Assembly (NCBI GenBank): GCA_025210295.1
Contig: JAOASC010000016.1
Coordinates: forward strand, 62,001-126,000
DNA length: 64,000 bases
Direction of reading: 5' to 3'
Source: Flavobacteriales bacterium
GTDB lineage: Bacteria > Bacteroidota > Bacteroidia > Flavobacteriales_D > Parvicellaceae
Shown here: one piece after another, positions 52,661 to 61,866 of the stretch
Position numbering within the stretch: position 1 is the stretch's first letter
How the letters are laid out: the number at the start of each line of letters is the position of its first letter
Program-made: the position numbers and the translations under genes
The notes under the pieces: model-generated
Seen by the model: the letters and a program-made list of their open reading frames with translations, nothing else
Database searches by the model: none
Told to the model about the DNA's origin: nothing

Positions 52661-55435
52661 ATGACTACTTTTTTAAAACAAATTGCTGACGACCTCATTG
52701 AGCACTACACTACTGAAGAGTTTCGAAATATTCTTTTAATCGTCCCATCAAAACGTGTAGGTCTGCATTTAAAAAAAGAACTTTCAATACGTTTAAAAAA
52801 AACTTTTTGGTCTCCACAAATCAAAAGCATCGATGAATTTTTAGTCGAAAAACATCCTTTAGGCGTAATTGACAACATTTCAATCCACTTTGAATTATAC
52901 CAAGCTTATGCTAACCTTTTTGAAAGCGAAGAAACTTTTGATTCTTTTCAATCTTGGTCAAGTCAAATTATCAATGACTTTAACGAGATTGATCGCTACC
53001 TGTTGGACCATAAAGCTGTATTTAGCAACCTAAAAGACATCAAAGAAATAGAACAATGGAGTTTTAATTCTACAGAGCTAAGTGAAAACCAGAGTAAGTT
53101 TTTGGTGTTTTGGGAGAAACTTGGAGAACTCTATGAAAATTTCACCAACCAGTTACAGGCAAAACAACTTGCAACTTCTGCGCGAATTTATCGTGAAATA
53201 GCTAGTCAACCTCAAAAGTATTTAAACGAACTTCCTTACCAAAAAATCTATATTATTGGTTTTAATGCTCTCTCTAAAAGTGAAGAAGAAATCTTTAAAT
53301 ACCTCTACCAAACATCTAAGGCAAAACTATTTTGGGATACTGATCAATATTACCTTAACAATAAATTATATGAAGCAGGTCACTTTATTCGCAACTACAA
53401 ATGGGCCACTGAAAGCATAAAATCTTCAGCAGGTAATACCATTTCTACCCAAGCAAAAAACATCAATATTTACCCAGCAAAAACAGCAATTGATCAAGTG
53501 AACATTGCTGCTAAAATCATGGAAAAAGATGTTGCTTTTAGACAAGAAAAGAGCGCTTTAATTTTAAGTGATGAACATTTACTCAATCCTCTTGTGAACA
53601 CTATTCCAGTGGGGCTTGATCAAATGAATATCACTATGGGGTATGCACTTTCTAATACCCTTGCTCAAGAGTTATTAGACACCTGTTTAGAAGTTATTAT
53701 AAACAACCAAAGATTCAACAAATCTAATGCTAAAAGCATTTATTTTAAAGATTTAATTAAACTCTTTGAAAACGCTCTATTTAAACAACTTACCTCAGAA
53801 AAAACATTAACTTTTTCTCGCTTTAAACGAGAAGTTATTCAATATAATTACTCCTTTATTACCTTAAAAAATTTAAGGGACTACTTTGGTGACTTTCATC
53901 AAGTTCTTACCTTTTTATTTTTTGATCGAAACAAGACGATTACTACTGTATTAGATGAGCTCATTACTTTTATTCAATCAGTTCGTCAACAACTCATTTC
54001 AGTAGATGAACTAAACATTGAAATTGAGGCGTTATATCGAATAGAAAAAGTACTCAACAAAGTTAAAGGGCTATTAAACACCTACCCTTTTATTACGACT
54101 TTATCTGGCTTAAGAAAGATCATTCGACAAGTACTAAACAAAGAAAAACTATCATTTTATGGAGAACCTTTGCAGGGACTTCAAGTGATGGGATTTTTAG
54201 AAACTCGAGCACTTGATTTTGAAAATGTGATTTTACTTTCATGCAATGAAAGTTTTTTACCTGGTGTTGCTCCGAGTAATTCATTAATTCCATTCGATTT
54301 AAAGCTTTATTTTAATCTTCCCACAAAATCAGATCGAGAAGCAATTTTTGCCTACTATTTTTATCGGGTAATTCAAAAAGCAAAAAACATTCATTTAGTA
54401 TATAATAATGGTATTGCCAATGGAATTGATTCCAACGAAATCAGTCGATACCTCATTCAAGTTGAAAATGAATTGAACGATTTTGAAAACATCAACATTC
54501 AAACACATCATATTAATTACCTTTTCAATACGAAAAGCAAAGATAAAGCAGTAGAAAAAGATTCCACTACACTTCATAAACTTGATTTGTTTTTTAAAAA
54601 CGGGATCTCTCCTTCTGCGCTCAACAATTACATTGCCTGCTCATTGGATTTTTATTATGCCTATGTTTTAAGAATTAAAGAGCAAGAAGAAGTTGAAGAA
54701 TCTATTGAGAACAGTACTTTAGGAACAATCACGCATCAGGTTTTAGAAAACTTATACACTGATTTAGGACCAATTATTAAAGTAGAGACCATTGATACCA
54801 TGCTCCAATTATTTGAAGCAGAAACGCATAAAATATTTCAGGAGAAATTCCCACAAGGGAATTATAAAAAAGGGAAAAACTTATTGATTTTCTCTATGGT
54901 ATTGAAGAGTATTAAACAATTTCTACTCAATGAAAAGCGTTTTATACAGCAACATGGTTTTATCAAAATTCTAGGGTTAGAACAAGACTTAAGACACACT
55001 TTAACGATAACTACAACTGATGGCGAAAAAGAAGTGTTACTAAAAGGAAATGCTGATAGAATAGACATCATCAACAATACTATTCGGGTGATTGATTATA
55101 AAACTGGATTTATCGAACAGAAAAATGTCAGCAAACAATTCGACAGCTTGTTAACCCATCAGGATAGTTCAAAGGCCAATCAATTAATGTTTTACGCTTA
55201 TTTGTACTATAAAAATTTTGGAAAGACGAATTTAACTTCAGGTATTTTTTCTTTAAGAAATCTTAATGCAGGTCTATTAGAATTGAAATTAAAAGATGGT
55301 AGAACGAGCCTTGATTTCGACACCGAAATTTTTGATGCTTACGAAAAGCATCTAGTTGAGAAAATTAGGGAGATTTATGATACTTCAATACCTTTTACTC
55401 ATAACATTGATGCTAAATATTGTATGATTTGTTAA
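52661..55435 (+). CDS. AddB-like PD-(D/E)XK nuclease/helicase-related protein
   Basis: 924 residues, resembling the AddB subunit of AddAB-type break-processing complexes. The N-terminal Walker loop is degenerate (IVPSKRVGLHLKK). The C-terminal nuclease has YIACSLDFYYAYVLR (first cluster Cys), GTITHQVLENLY, and catalytic DRIDIINN-to-VIDYKTG. The protein ends at KYCMIC, so the C-x2-C pair is present but the later Cys expected of an AddB 4Fe-4S site is missing. A terminator follows. No AddA partner is in the window. Confidence 0.83.
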   Translation: MTTFLKQIADDLIEHYTTEEFRNILLIVPSKRVGLHLKKELSIRLKKTFWSPQIKSIDEFLVEKHPLGVIDNISIHFELYQAYANLFESEETFDSFQSWSSQIINDFNEIDRYLLDHKAVFSNLKDIKEIEQWSFNSTELSENQSKFLVFWEKLGELYENFTNQLQAKQLATSARIYREIASQPQKYLNELPYQKIYIIGFNALSKSEEEIFKYLYQTSKAKLFWDTDQYYLNNKLYEAGHFIRNYKWATESIKSSAGNTISTQAKNINIYPAKTAIDQVNIAAKIMEKDVAFRQEKSALILSDEHLLNPLVNTIPVGLDQMNITMGYALSNTLAQELLDTCLEVIINNQRFNKSNAKSIYFKDLIKLFENALFKQLTSEKTLTFSRFKREVIQYNYSFITLKNLRDYFGDFHQVLTFLFFDRNKTITTVLDELITFIQSVRQQLISVDELNIEIEALYRIEKVLNKVKGLLNTYPFITTLSGLRKIIRQVLNKEKLSFYGEPLQGLQVMGFLETRALDFENVILLSCNESFLPGVAPSNSLIPFDLKLYFNLPTKSDREAIFAYYFYRVIQKAKNIHLVYNNGIANGIDSNEISRYLIQVENELNDFENINIQTHHINYLFNTKSKDKAVEKDSTTLHKLDLFFKNGISPSALNNYIACSLDFYYAYVLRIKEQEEVEESIENSTLGTITHQVLENLYTDLGPIIKVETIDTMLQLFEAETHKIFQEKFPQGNYKKGKNLLIFSMVLKSIKQFLLNEKRFIQQHGFIKILGLEQDLRHTLTITTTDGEKEVLLKGNADRIDIINNTIRVIDYKTGFIEQKNVSKQFDSLLTHQDSSKANQLMFYAYLYYKNFGKTNLTSGIFSLRNLNAGLLELKLKDGRTSLDFDTEIFDAYEKHLVEKIREIYDTSIPFTHNIDAKYCMIC

Positions 55436-55444
55436 ATCAAATAA

Positions 55445-55476
55445 AAAAGCCAGTATAACAAACTATACTGGCTTTT
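55445..55476. terminator. Bidirectional terminator
   Basis: Perfect 13-base stem (55445-55457 with 55464-55476) around a 6-base loop, A-rich on one side and T-rich on the other. It ends the AddB-like gene and the convergent TPR gene. Confidence 0.88.
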
Positions 55477-55497
55477 ATTCTTTATATAAGGCTTTAC

Positions 55498-56781
55498 TTA
55501 TTGTCCTAAAGCTTTTAACTTTTCTTCAACAACTTTATATTCAGCATCTTTTTCTAAATTAAAGTAGATACTTTTCAACACCTTTAATGTATTCACATCT
55601 TTTGGTTGTAACTCATGCGCTTTCTCCAAATATGGGATAGCATCACTTAAGTATTCTTTTGCTGTTGCTAAAGATTTAGCTTCTAATGTTTGATCTTTGA
55701 TATCAGAAGCCATTGAATTTAACTCAATAGATTCATTATAATAAAATACTCCCAAGTTAAAATAAGCATCTGAAAAATCTGGCTTCAATTCGATTGCTTT
55801 TTTATATCCATCAATAGCTTTTTTAGAGAAAACTCCTGCTTCTTCATGCATTCCCTCTTTACGTTTCTTAGCAGTTAACTCATCAAACGTAGCTCCAATA
55901 TTAAAGTGAAAAACAGGGTTATTAGGTTCTTTTTCAATTGCACTTGCTAAACTTGCTTGTGCTTTTTCAGTATCCCCTTTAGATAAGTAATAATTAAACT
56001 CCTCAATAATTAATCCTAAATTGTTAGGATATAACTTTTTCCCTTCTTGAATATAACCAAAAGCTTCATCAGATGGCCCTCCATTTTTCTTATTGGTATT
56101 CGAAATTAAACTTTGATAAGACACATCTGTTTTATATCCTATTTCGGCACTTTGTTTAAAATATTTAATTGCATTATCGTAATCCTCTAATCTTTCAGCA
56201 GCTAATGCAGCATTATAAATTGACAAAGAATCTTTTTCTCCAATAACATCAAATAACTTTTCCGCTGAGACAAAAGCAGCAAGAGCTTCTTCATATTTTT
56301 CTTGTTGGAACATCGCCACTCCTCCTTGTAAACTCATTCCTCTCATCAATTGCATTCTCTTCTTTACATCAGGTTTATATAAACCACGAGAATCCAACTT
56401 CATCACTTTCTTTAAAGACCCTAAAGAAGCTTCTTCGTAAGCTGCTTCATTTTTTGTTAACTCCTCATGCTTTGTTGAATCCATTGCAGAAACCATGATG
56501 TAATCCCAATAAATTAAACCTCTGTAATAAAACATCTTTGCTTCATCCTTTGGCTTTAATGTATTTGAAGCAGTATACTTTTCAAAAGCTTTATCAATTT
56601 CAGATTTGGCTTCCATTAATTTCTTTTTACCACTCCCATCTTTATCCATTTGAATCCACATCTGGTTAGCTTTTAGTGGCTTATATGCTACAGCAGCATT
56701 AGTCGTTTCTAATTTCTGTCCGTAATTAAATGTTGTAATTCCTGCAAGTGCAGAAACAATCATAAATTTTTTAAATGTCAT
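55498..56781 (-). CDS. Exported TPR protein
   Basis: 427 residues with an N-terminal Sec signal (MTFKKFMIVSALAGITTFNYGQ). Most of the mature part is tetratricopeptide repeats (for example LAAERLEDYDNAIKYFKQSA and FNIGATFDELTA), interrupted by an acidic stretch. It is likely periplasmic, perhaps a scaffold for envelope assembly. No other domain. The 240 bases upstream contain the divergent DUF2490 start. Confidence 0.82.
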   Translation of the reverse strand: MTFKKFMIVSALAGITTFNYGQKLETTNAAVAYKPLKANQMWIQMDKDGSGKKKLMEAKSEIDKAFEKYTASNTLKPKDEAKMFYYRGLIYWDYIMVSAMDSTKHEELTKNEAAYEEASLGSLKKVMKLDSRGLYKPDVKKRMQLMRGMSLQGGVAMFQQEKYEEALAAFVSAEKLFDVIGEKDSLSIYNAALAAERLEDYDNAIKYFKQSAEIGYKTDVSYQSLISNTNKKNGGPSDEAFGYIQEGKKLYPNNLGLIIEEFNYYLSKGDTEKAQASLASAIEKEPNNPVFHFNIGATFDELTAKKRKEGMHEEAGVFSKKAIDGYKKAIELKPDFSDAYFNLGVFYYNESIELNSMASDIKDQTLEAKSLATAKEYLSDAIPYLEKAHELQPKDVNTLKVLKSIYFNLEKDAEYKVVEEKLKALGQ

Positions 56782-56983
56782 TGTACTTTTTATTTATTAA
56801 AATCAATTGCAAAGCATTCTATTAGCTCTCTCCAATTAAGATGATGCTAATTTAATGAATTTTCCACAAAGCTAGAAACAAAATCTTTGCCAAAACACCT
56901 TAAAAAGGCATTGTTCCTTTCAAAAAGTATTGAAGAAAAGTAATTTATTTTTTTATTTATACTGCTTTTTTAAACAAGTTCCA

Positions 56984-56991
56984 TAATTTTG
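56984..56991 (+). promoter_or_regulatory. -7 promoter box (TAATTTTG) for the DUF2490 gene
   Basis: TAATTTTG fits TAnnTTTG and lies 30 bases before the ATG at 57022. It overlaps the TTG at 56989, so that alternative start is ruled out if this promoter is used. Confidence 0.5.
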
Positions 56992-57021
56992 CTCTCCAAT
57001 TATTTTAAAATTTCTTTTAAC

Positions 57022-57720
57022 ATGAAATCTTACACTATTCTTATTATTTTCTCTTTATTTCTTAGCACTAACCAACTATTTAGTCAAATTGATGAAAACA
57101 AATTGGGAGCATGGTATATGTACTTCTTTAATACTTCATTTGCAGAAGATGGTAAGTGGGGAATCCAAGGGGACATTCAGCATCGTAATTGGAATTTTGG
57201 AGGTGATTTAGAGCAATTATTAGTACGATCTGGTATAACATACCAACCAGAAAATGCCAATATTAAACTTACTCTAGGTTATGGAAATATTACTACAGGA
57301 GCCTATGGAGATGCTAAAACGGTAACTACAGAAAGTAGAATTTATCAAGAAGCTTTATTTCCTGTTCAATTTGGAAAACGAATCTATACGAATCACCGTT
57401 TTAGGTATGAACAACGCTTTGTACAAGATCAAGATTTTAGAACGCGTTATCGCTACAATATTTTTGTTAATATCCCTATTAACCGAGCAAATATGAAACA
57501 AAATGCGCTTTACATCGCTTTGTATAATGAAATTTTCATCAATGGACAACGAAACATTGGAGACAATCGAACAGTTGAAATCTTTGACCGTAATCGTTTT
57601 TATACTGCCTTGGGTTATGTGATAAAAGACCATCTAAAAGTTCAAATTGGGCATATGATCCAGACGACTAACAGTTGGGAGAAAAACCAACTACAATTAA
57701 GTTTGCATCACAAATTTTAA
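57022..57720 (+). CDS. DUF2490 outer-membrane beta-barrel-like protein
   Basis: 232 residues from ATG 57022, with a Sec signal ending in LFSQ. The rest alternates beta strands rich in aromatic residues (WGIQGDIQHRNWNF, NHRFRYEQRF, RTRYRYNIF) and ends in LSLHHKF, with a final Phe as in outer-membrane barrels. This matches DUF2490, of unknown function. It is a single-gene unit. Confidence 0.78.
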   Translation: MKSYTILIIFSLFLSTNQLFSQIDENKLGAWYMYFFNTSFAEDGKWGIQGDIQHRNWNFGGDLEQLLVRSGITYQPENANIKLTLGYGNITTGAYGDAKTVTTESRIYQEALFPVQFGKRIYTNHRFRYEQRFVQDQDFRTRYRYNIFVNIPINRANMKQNALYIALYNEIFINGQRNIGDNRTVEIFDRNRFYTALGYVIKDHLKVQIGHMIQTTNSWEKNQLQLSLHHKF

Positions 57721-57824
57721 ACACCTTGTTTTGTTAGCTTAGGTAATTGGGAAATAAAAAATCTCCCCAAGAGATTACATGTGATACTTTAAGATCTTTT
57801 TTCTTAAGAAATTGATGATTAAGT

Positions 57825-58382
57825 CTATAAATCTAAATCGTCAATATTTTCGAATCCACCAAACTCATCGTCTAAATCTCCTCCAAATTCATCCCCGTAT
57901 TTTTTATAAAAGTCATCCACTTCATTAGTTGGTGAAACACCTGTATCTAAATCCGTTAATCCATCCAATAAATTAGGGATTTCTTTGTCATCTTCATTGG
58001 GAGAATCTCCTATTTTCATTAAAATAGCTGGTAATTCTTTTGTGGAAGATTCTTCATTTACTTTAATCAATTCAACGTAGAAAATCCACATTTTAAGGAA
58101 GTCATAAACATACAATATCTTTTGATGATCATTGGTAACCATTTGCTCTAAGGTTGTCTCAGCCATTGACTTAACAAAGCCCATATCCATCAAAGCAATC
58201 TCCTCTCCTTTCTCCCAATTTTCATCACTCATATAAAAAGAAGTCATTTGATCACCTTTAAAGTCAAAGGCTTTCACAATCGTTTGGTGAAGCGATTCAA
58301 ACGAAGCACCTGTTGCAATTTCAACATCTCTAAAAATATCCTCCTCTGTATCTACAACAACTCTAAATGTATAGGTTTTCAT
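57825..58382 (-). CDS. Plasmid pRiA4b ORF-3-family protein
   Basis: 185 residues, acidic at the C terminus (DDLDDEFGGFENIDDLDL). The N-terminal part (YTFRVVV-x12-IATGASFESLHQTIVKAF) matches the pRiA4b ORF-3-like fold, named after a plasmid gene and sometimes an insertion-element passenger. There is no transposase or repeat near it, so it is a stable chromosomal gene here. It lies 34 bases downstream of the CCA-transferase gene. Function unknown. Confidence 0.8.
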   Translation of the reverse strand: MKTYTFRVVVDTEEDIFRDVEIATGASFESLHQTIVKAFDFKGDQMTSFYMSDENWEKGEEIALMDMGFVKSMAETTLEQMVTNDHQKILYVYDFLKMWIFYVELIKVNEESSTKELPAILMKIGDSPNEDDKEIPNLLDGLTDLDTGVSPTNEVDDFYKKYGDEFGGDLDDEFGGFENIDDLDL

Positions 58383-58416
58383 CTGTATATAATTTTCTTA
58401 AAATCGTTTATAACTA

Positions 58417-59850
58417 TTAATTTTCTACTGCTTCAAGGTTTAACTCCTTTCCTTTTTCTAACATAAATTCAAAAGCTGCTTCATACGTGTTTTCAATTTT
58501 TCCATCTAAAATTGCCTCTCGTATTGCCAACTTGATATCTCCAATAATTTTATTGGGTTTGAGGTTAAACGTCTTAATGATGACTTCTCCAGAGATAGGA
58601 GGTTGCCAATTTCTTAATTTATCTTTTTCTTCAACCTCTTTTAATTTTTGTTCTACCTTTTCAAAATTAGCTCGAAAACGTCGAACTTTCTCTTCATTTT
58701 TTGAAGTAATATCCGCCTTACACAGCGTCATCAAATCATCTATGTCCTCTCCTGCTTCAAATAATATTCTTCTCAACGCTGAATCTGTAATCTCTTCTTT
58801 AGTCAATGCTATAGGTCTTAAATGTAAGCGTACCAATTTTTGCACATACTTCATTTTAGCATCTAAAGGTAATTTCATTCGTTTAAAAATTCCAGGGATC
58901 ATTCTAGCACCTTTATCTTCATGCCCATGAAAAGTCCAGCCTTGTTTAGGTAAATATTTTTTAGTTGGAGGCTTAGCAATGTCATGTAAAATTGCAGCCC
59001 ACCTTAACCACAGGCTTTGTGTATGTGGTAAAATATTATCTAACACACCTAATGTATGATAAAAATTATCTTTATGTCCTCTTCCATTAACTACATCTAC
59101 CCCTTGTAAAGCTGCCATTTCTGGAAAAATCAAATGTAACAATCCCGTTTTAAACAAAATTTTAAATCCTTTTGATGGATGTTGTGAAAGAATCATTTTA
59201 TTTAATTCTTCAGTAATTCTTTCTTGAGAAATAATTTCGATTCTTTTTTTATTACTAATAATAGAATCAAAGACTTCGGGAGCGACGTTAAAATTGAGCT
59301 GTGAAGCAAAACGAACGGCACGCATCATTCTTAATGGGTCATCGGAAAATGTGATCGATGGATCTAATGGTGTTTTTAGAATTTTAGCCTCCAAATCTTT
59401 TAAACCATTAAATGGATCTACCAATTCGCCATAGTTTTCTTGATTTAGGCTAATAGCCATGGCGTTAATGGTAAAATCCCTTCTTTCTTGATCCTCTTCT
59501 AATGTACCATCTTCAACAATAGGCTTTCTTGAATTGCGATTATAAGATTCTTTTCGGGCTCCAACAAACTCCAATTCATAAGCTTTATGCTTAATCATAG
59601 CCGTCCCAAAATTTTTAAAAACGGATAAATTATCAGCATTTAATTTTTTTGCAACCAATTCGGCCAATTCAACTCCACTTCCTGCAATAACAAAATCAAT
59701 ATCCTTGCTTGGTCTTTCTAAAAACAAGTCACGAACGTAACCTCCAATTACATAAACTGGTTGATTTAATTCTGTTGCACATTCGGAAACCACTCGAAAA
59801 ATTTCTCCCGAGACAGCTTCTTTTAACGCTTTATTTCCTAATAATTTCAA
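58417..59850 (-). CDS. cca: CCA tRNA nucleotidyltransferase / poly(A) polymerase family, HD domain
   Basis: Adds or repairs the CCA end of tRNAs. 477 residues. The head domain has GGYVRDLF and the catalytic DID (KDIDFVIAG), then RRDFTINAMAI, followed by an HD domain with HDIAKPPT. There is no ATG in frame near the N terminus; TTG at 59850 is the start, overlapping the TsaC-like gene by 20 bases. Since tRNA-His here lacks an encoded CCA, this enzyme is needed. Confidence 0.9.
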   Translation of the reverse strand: MKLLGNKALKEAVSGEIFRVVSECATELNQPVYVIGGYVRDLFLERPSKDIDFVIAGSGVELAELVAKKLNADNLSVFKNFGTAMIKHKAYELEFVGARKESYNRNSRKPIVEDGTLEEDQERRDFTINAMAISLNQENYGELVDPFNGLKDLEAKILKTPLDPSITFSDDPLRMMRAVRFASQLNFNVAPEVFDSIISNKKRIEIISQERITEELNKMILSQHPSKGFKILFKTGLLHLIFPEMAALQGVDVVNGRGHKDNFYHTLGVLDNILPHTQSLWLRWAAILHDIAKPPTKKYLPKQGWTFHGHEDKGARMIPGIFKRMKLPLDAKMKYVQKLVRLHLRPIALTKEEITDSALRRILFEAGEDIDDLMTLCKADITSKNEEKVRRFRANFEKVEQKLKEVEEKDKLRNWQPPISGEVIIKTFNLKPNKIIGDIKLAIREAILDGKIENTYEAAFEFMLEKGKELNLEAVEN

Positions 59851-60391
59851 TTTGTCCGTCGATTTGTAATTTAAGAATAGAAGATGACTTCCTGTTTTTT
59901 GAATTGGATGGCAAATTTACAACATGGTTTACCTTTTTTAAAACATTATCAGAAATATCTTCTCTATTTGTTGGCGAAAGTTCTCCAGATATATTTGCTG
60001 AAGTCGAAACAATTGGTTTTTTAAACTTTTTAATTAACTCATAAGCAAACCCTTCCTTAACAATTCTTATCGCTACACTTCCATCCTTTGCGATTAGTTG
60101 CTTAGGCAAATTAATTGCTCCTGGATAAACGATAGTCGTTGGTGTATTCGCATGATCTAAAATATCCCAAGCAACTTCAGGAATTTCTCTGATGTATTTA
60201 TTCAGTTTTCGGTCATCGTCTAATAGAATAATCAGACTTTTTTCTTTAGATCTTCCTTTAACTTCGAATATTTTTTCAACAGCTTCTGCAGATGTTGCAT
60301 CACATCCTATCCCCCAAATCGTATCTGTAGGATAAACAATTGTCCCTTTATTTTCAAGAACTTCAATAGCAATTTCAACTTCTTCTTTCAT
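59831..60391 (-). CDS. Threonylcarbamoyl-AMP synthase (TsaC/Sua5/YrdC)
   Basis: 186 residues. Makes threonylcarbamoyl-AMP for the t6A37 tRNA modification. Signature strands: TIVYPTDTIWGIGCDA near the start, EVKGRSKEKSLIILL, and STSANISGELSPTN. It is a short TsaC-type form without the Sua5 C-terminal domain. It overlaps the CCA-transferase gene by 20 bases, pairing two tRNA-maturation functions. Confidence 0.93.
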   Translation of the reverse strand: MKEEVEIAIEVLENKGTIVYPTDTIWGIGCDATSAEAVEKIFEVKGRSKEKSLIILLDDDRKLNKYIREIPEVAWDILDHANTPTTIVYPGAINLPKQLIAKDGSVAIRIVKEGFAYELIKKFKKPIVSTSANISGELSPTNREDISDNVLKKVNHVVNLPSNSKNRKSSSILKLQIDGQIEIIRK

Positions 60392-60408
60392 AAAGTTTTA
60401 TCAAAATA

Positions 60409-60437
60409 AAACCCCACTGATAGAATCAGCAGGGTTA
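60409..60437 (-). terminator. Terminator of the citrate synthase gene
   Basis: On the minus strand, AACCCTGCTGAT pairs with ATCAGTGGGGTT with a small internal mismatch, followed by TTTTATTTT. It is 24 bases past the citrate synthase stop. Confidence 0.7.
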
Positions 60438-60460
60438 TAATATAGTCGTTCAATTGAATT

Positions 60461-61747
60461 CTATCTGTTTTCTAATTCTACGTAATCTCTTACATTAGCA
60501 CCAGTATAAATTTGTCTAGGTCTACCAATTGGAGACTTGTCTTCTAACATTTCTTTCCATTGTGCAATCCAACCTGGTAAACGACCAATAGCAAACATTA
60601 CTGTAAACATTTCAGTTGGAATTCCTATTGCTCTGTATATAATTCCAGAGTAGAAATCTACATTTGGATATAAACCTCTCTTAACGAAATACTCATCTTT
60701 CAACGCTATTTCTTCAATTTGTTTAGCGATATCTAATACAGGATCATTAATTCCTAATGCTTTTAATACATCATCAGCAGCTTTCTTGATGATTGTAGCT
60801 CTAGGATCAAAGTTTTTGTAAACTCTATGTCCGAATCCCATTAATCTAAACGGATCTTCTTTATCTTTTGCTTTAGCAATCCATTTATCAATATCTCCTC
60901 CATCTTTTCTGATTGCTTCTAACATTTCAATCACTGCTTGGTTAGCTCCACCATGAAGTGGTCCCCATAAAGCAGAAATACCAGCTCCAACAGAAGCATA
61001 TAAGTTTGCTTGAGAAGAACCAACAACTCTTACTGTTGAAGTTGAACAGTTTTGCTCGTGATCTGCATGTAAAATTAACAATGTATTTAATGCTTTAGCA
61101 ACTATAGGATCAACTTTATATTCTTCAGTTGGTAACTCAAACATCATGTTTAAGAAATTCTCAACATAGTTGTATTTATTTTTAGGATAAATTACTGGAT
61201 GTCTTTCAGAGAATTTATGAGACCAAGCTGCAATTGTTGGTAATTTAGCTAATAAACGTACAATTGATAAATCAACAGCCTCTTTGTCTCTATTAGGGTC
61301 TTGAGATTCTGGATAAAAAGTAGATAAAGATACAATTAAAGATGCTGCTACTCCCATTGGATGTGCTCCAGCTGGAAAAGCTCTCAATAAAGTTTTCATA
61401 TCTTCATGTACCATTGTATGACGAGTAATCTCGTTTTCAAAAGCCTCTAACTCTGCTTTTTTAGGTAAATCTCCATAAATCAATAAATAAGCAACCTCTA
61501 AAAACGACGCTTTCTCTGCTAACTGCTCAATTGGATAACCTCTATATCTTAAGATTCCATCTTCACCGTTTAAGAAAGTAATTGCACTAGTAGTAGATCC
61601 TGTATTTTTAAATCCTGGATCAATTGTTACATAACCAGTCTTCCCTCTCAACTTAGAAATATCGATTGCCTTTTCATTTTCTGACCCTACAATAACTGGT
61701 AATTCATGAGTTTCCCCATCTAGTGTAATTTTTGCTATTTCGCTCAT
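60461..61747 (-). CDS. gltA: Citrate synthase
   Basis: 428 residues, catalysing condensation of oxaloacetate and acetyl-CoA. It is of the long, hexameric bacterial type. Active-site segments: HADHEQNCST, HGGANQAV (catalytic His), GFGHRVYKNFDPR (second His and Arg), and NVDFYSGI (catalytic Asp). All are intact. An inverted repeat (CTCGAA-3-TTCGAG) lies 26 bases before the ATG at 61774-61788. It is transcribed alone, between two terminators. Confidence 0.97.
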   Translation of the reverse strand: MSEIAKITLDGETHELPVIVGSENEKAIDISKLRGKTGYVTIDPGFKNTGSTTSAITFLNGEDGILRYRGYPIEQLAEKASFLEVAYLLIYGDLPKKAELEAFENEITRHTMVHEDMKTLLRAFPAGAHPMGVAASLIVSLSTFYPESQDPNRDKEAVDLSIVRLLAKLPTIAAWSHKFSERHPVIYPKNKYNYVENFLNMMFELPTEEYKVDPIVAKALNTLLILHADHEQNCSTSTVRVVGSSQANLYASVGAGISALWGPLHGGANQAVIEMLEAIRKDGGDIDKWIAKAKDKEDPFRLMGFGHRVYKNFDPRATIIKKAADDVLKALGINDPVLDIAKQIEEIALKDEYFVKRGLYPNVDFYSGIIYRAIGIPTEMFTVMFAIGRLPGWIAQWKEMLEDKSPIGRPRQIYTGANVRDYVELENR

Positions 61748-61773
61748 TTTTATTTTTTATTTATTATTATACT

Positions 61774-61788
61774 CTCGAAAAATTCGAG
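61774..61788. repeat. Inverted repeat upstream of citrate synthase
   Basis: CTCGAA, three A, then TTCGAG: a perfect 6-base inverted repeat, 26 bases before the gltA ATG, unusual in being GC-rich in an AT-rich leader. It is a possible operator or mRNA 5' hairpin. Confidence 0.5.
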
Positions 61789-61866
61789 CGTAAACTTACT
61801 AAATAAGAATACATTTTCAAAGTAAAAAAGCGACAATATTTAGGTAAGACTGCCTTAAACCTAGTT

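Noticed and set aside
52288-52698. Minus-strand 136-codon frame across the TPR gene
   Set aside because: Shadow of the TPR coding frame; it overlaps two well-supported plus-strand genes.
57825-58382. Insertion-element passenger gene
   Set aside because: The pRiA4b ORF-3 family name recalls plasmids and IS elements, but no transposase or terminal inverted repeat is present, and it lies in a housekeeping cluster.
58487-58930. Plus-strand 147-codon frame inside the CCA-transferase gene
   Set aside because: It lies wholly antisense to a well-supported gene, is Ser-rich, and has no motif.
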